Shown here one piece after another: positions 62,820-64,000 of a DNA stretch of 64,000 bases. The DNA is taken from the NCBI GenBank assembly GCA_019348135.1, contig JAHWJY010000003.1, positions 1 through 64,000 on the forward strand. Direction: 5' to 3'. The notes below the pieces were generated by a model that ran no database searches, was not told the origin of the DNA, and saw only the letters and a program-made list of their open reading frames with translations. The number at the start of each line of letters is the position of its first letter. The first letter of the stretch is position 1. This stretch comes from Actinomycetota bacterium. Its GTDB lineage: Bacteria > Actinomycetota > Nitriliruptoria > Nitriliruptorales > Nitriliruptoraceae. The translations under genes and the position numbers were made by a program.

Positions 62820-63362
62820 GTCTCCGAGCCACGGGAGAGCGACAAGCCGACCGACCCCGAGGCCTGCGACGCCGAGGAGTTCCACTACCTCGGGTGGTCG
62901 CTCGGAGCGAAGGTCGGGTGGGGTCTGGCCGCGCACGCTGCCGACCGCTTGACGTCGGTCGCACTGATCGCTGCCGAACCCGAGAACAGTGGCGAGACCT
63001 CGACCGCGATGATCGACCTGATCTCTGAAGGCGGCGCGGAGGCCGTCGCGGATGCGATGTCGCAGATGTGGGACATGCCGGACTGGGCGCTGGAACAACA
63101 ACGCCGGAACGACCCGCGAGCCGTGCTCGCGTACTTCCGGTCGTCGTGGCCGGACCTGTCGCACGTGCCCGATGAGCTGAGCATGCCGTCGCTACTCATG
63201 TGTGGCACGGACGACGAGGTCCAGGATCCGATGGCTCGCGCAGCGCGTCGCGGGAACGCCGAGTTCGTCGGGCTCGACGGCGAGGACCACATGGCCACCT
63301 TCCTCAGCGTCGCGGCGCGCACGGCCTACCGGGACTTCCTCGCGCACGTGCACGGTGGTTGA
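62820..63362 (+). pseudogene. 5'-truncated, internally deleted alpha/beta hydrolase
   Basis: Reading continues ...EPRESDKPTDPEACDAEEF|HYLGWSLGAKVGWGLAAHAADRLTSVALIA...; nucleophile elbow GWSLG present, oxyanion HG region and N-terminal strands missing, spacing between ESDKP and GWSLG too short. Confidence 0.6.
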
Positions 63363-63401
63363 AGCGATCCCTGCCTATCGCGGGCGCACGCGGTGTGGGG
63401 C

Positions 63402-63463
63402 TCAGGTCGGCGGGCAGAAGGACTCGAGGGCGATGCCATCGGGGTCCCGGAAGCCGAGTCCGG
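63402..63463 (-). pseudogene. C-terminal remnant of a VOC/glyoxalase-family gene
   Basis: Minus-strand reading GLGFRDPDGIALESFCPPT-stop, matching the usual FRDPDGI.LE.F..P terminus; upstream coding part absent. Confidence 0.5.
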
Positions 63464-63472
63464 AGCACTTCC

Positions 63473-63820
63473 CGCTGCAGGCCTACCGCGACCGCCTCGA
63501 CGAGCTCGCCGTCGAGATCGGCCAGGCCGGCGACGACGCCGACCTCGGCCGTTGCGAGCTGCTGGAGGACGAGCGCGAACAGCTCCTCGCCGAGGTCCGG
63601 CGGGCGACCGGCCTCGGTGGCCGACTCCGGACCGACGCCAAGGATCCCGCCGAACGTGCTCAAGGCCGTGACCGCTCGCGTACGGGACGCGATCGGACGC
63701 CTCGCGACCGGAGCTCCGTTGCTGGCCGCCCACCTCGATCGCTCCACCCGCACGGGCCTCCACTGCTCCTACGTGCCCCTCGGGGAGGACGCCGACATCC
63801 TCTGGAACGTGCGGAACTGA
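63473..63820 (+). pseudogene. Frameshifted C-terminal fragment of a larger regulatory/ATPase-type protein
   Basis: Frame A LQAYRDRLDELAVEIGQAGDDADLGRCELLEDEREQLLAEVRRATGLGGRLRTDAKDPAERA, then switch at about 63661 to KAVTARVRDAIGRLATGAPLLAAHLDRSTRTGLHCSYVPLGEDADILWNVRN. Confidence 0.55.
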
Positions 63821-63976
63821 CGGCCACAACGAGCCGTGCCCCGCGGCGGGTCCGGCGCGGGATCCGTCACGCGCCCGTGCCCCTCGTGCGGCACGCCGTG
63901 CGCGACTCCGTCGACCGTCGGGCCGGACGGCGACGTCCTCGGCCGTCTACGTTCACGGCCGGCGGAGGAGCGGACC

Positions 63977-64000
63977 GTGGACGTCGGTGCCGAGCGGCCC
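63977..64000 (+). CDS. Possible start of a next gene, truncated by window end
   Basis: TACGTT -10-like, GGAGGAG RBS then GTG at 63977; only 8 codons visible. Confidence 0.25.

Noticed and set aside
51592-63830. Prophage or integrative conjugative element next to tRNA-Arg
   Set aside because: No integrase, phage, relaxase or transposase genes and no visible attachment-site repeat within the window; only kept as an inference of an island.

Overview
High-GC actinobacterial chromosomal window, consistent with a deep-branching actinobacterium (inferred from cell-wall-binding-repeat proteins and the HspR/HAIR chaperone locus). I find about 58 supported CDSs, 3 tRNAs, and no rRNA, CRISPR array, transposase, integrase or prophage genes. 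Main blocks: (i) two adjacent secreted proteins with a shared Ig-like module (1.3-6.8 kb); (ii) a dnaK-hsp20-grpE-dnaJ-hspR-clpB heat-shock cluster with a HAIR operator (9.8-17.5 kb), in which hsp20 is bracketed by two copies of a structured inverted-repeat element; (iii) a PspC/LuxR two-component locus (23.9-27.6 kb); (iv) scattered purine genes (purA, purD, purC); (v) serS, a PBP, tRNA-Ser(UGA), a two-component pair, tRNA-Ser(GCU) and tRNA-Arg(ACG); (vi) immediately after tRNA-Arg, a ten-gene, fully overlap-coupled operon (51.9-62.8 kb): FGGY kinase, AraM-like glycerol-1-phosphate dehydrogenase, AraL/NagD-like HAD phosphatase, TIM-barrel protein, GlpD-like FAD dehydrogenase, PotABCD-type ABC importer and GntR/UTRA regulator, with a candidate palindromic operator upstream and a cluster of decayed gene fragments downstream. 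The operon in (vi) is the best candidate for an undescribed catabolic system. All family calls come from reading the translations; no database search was run.
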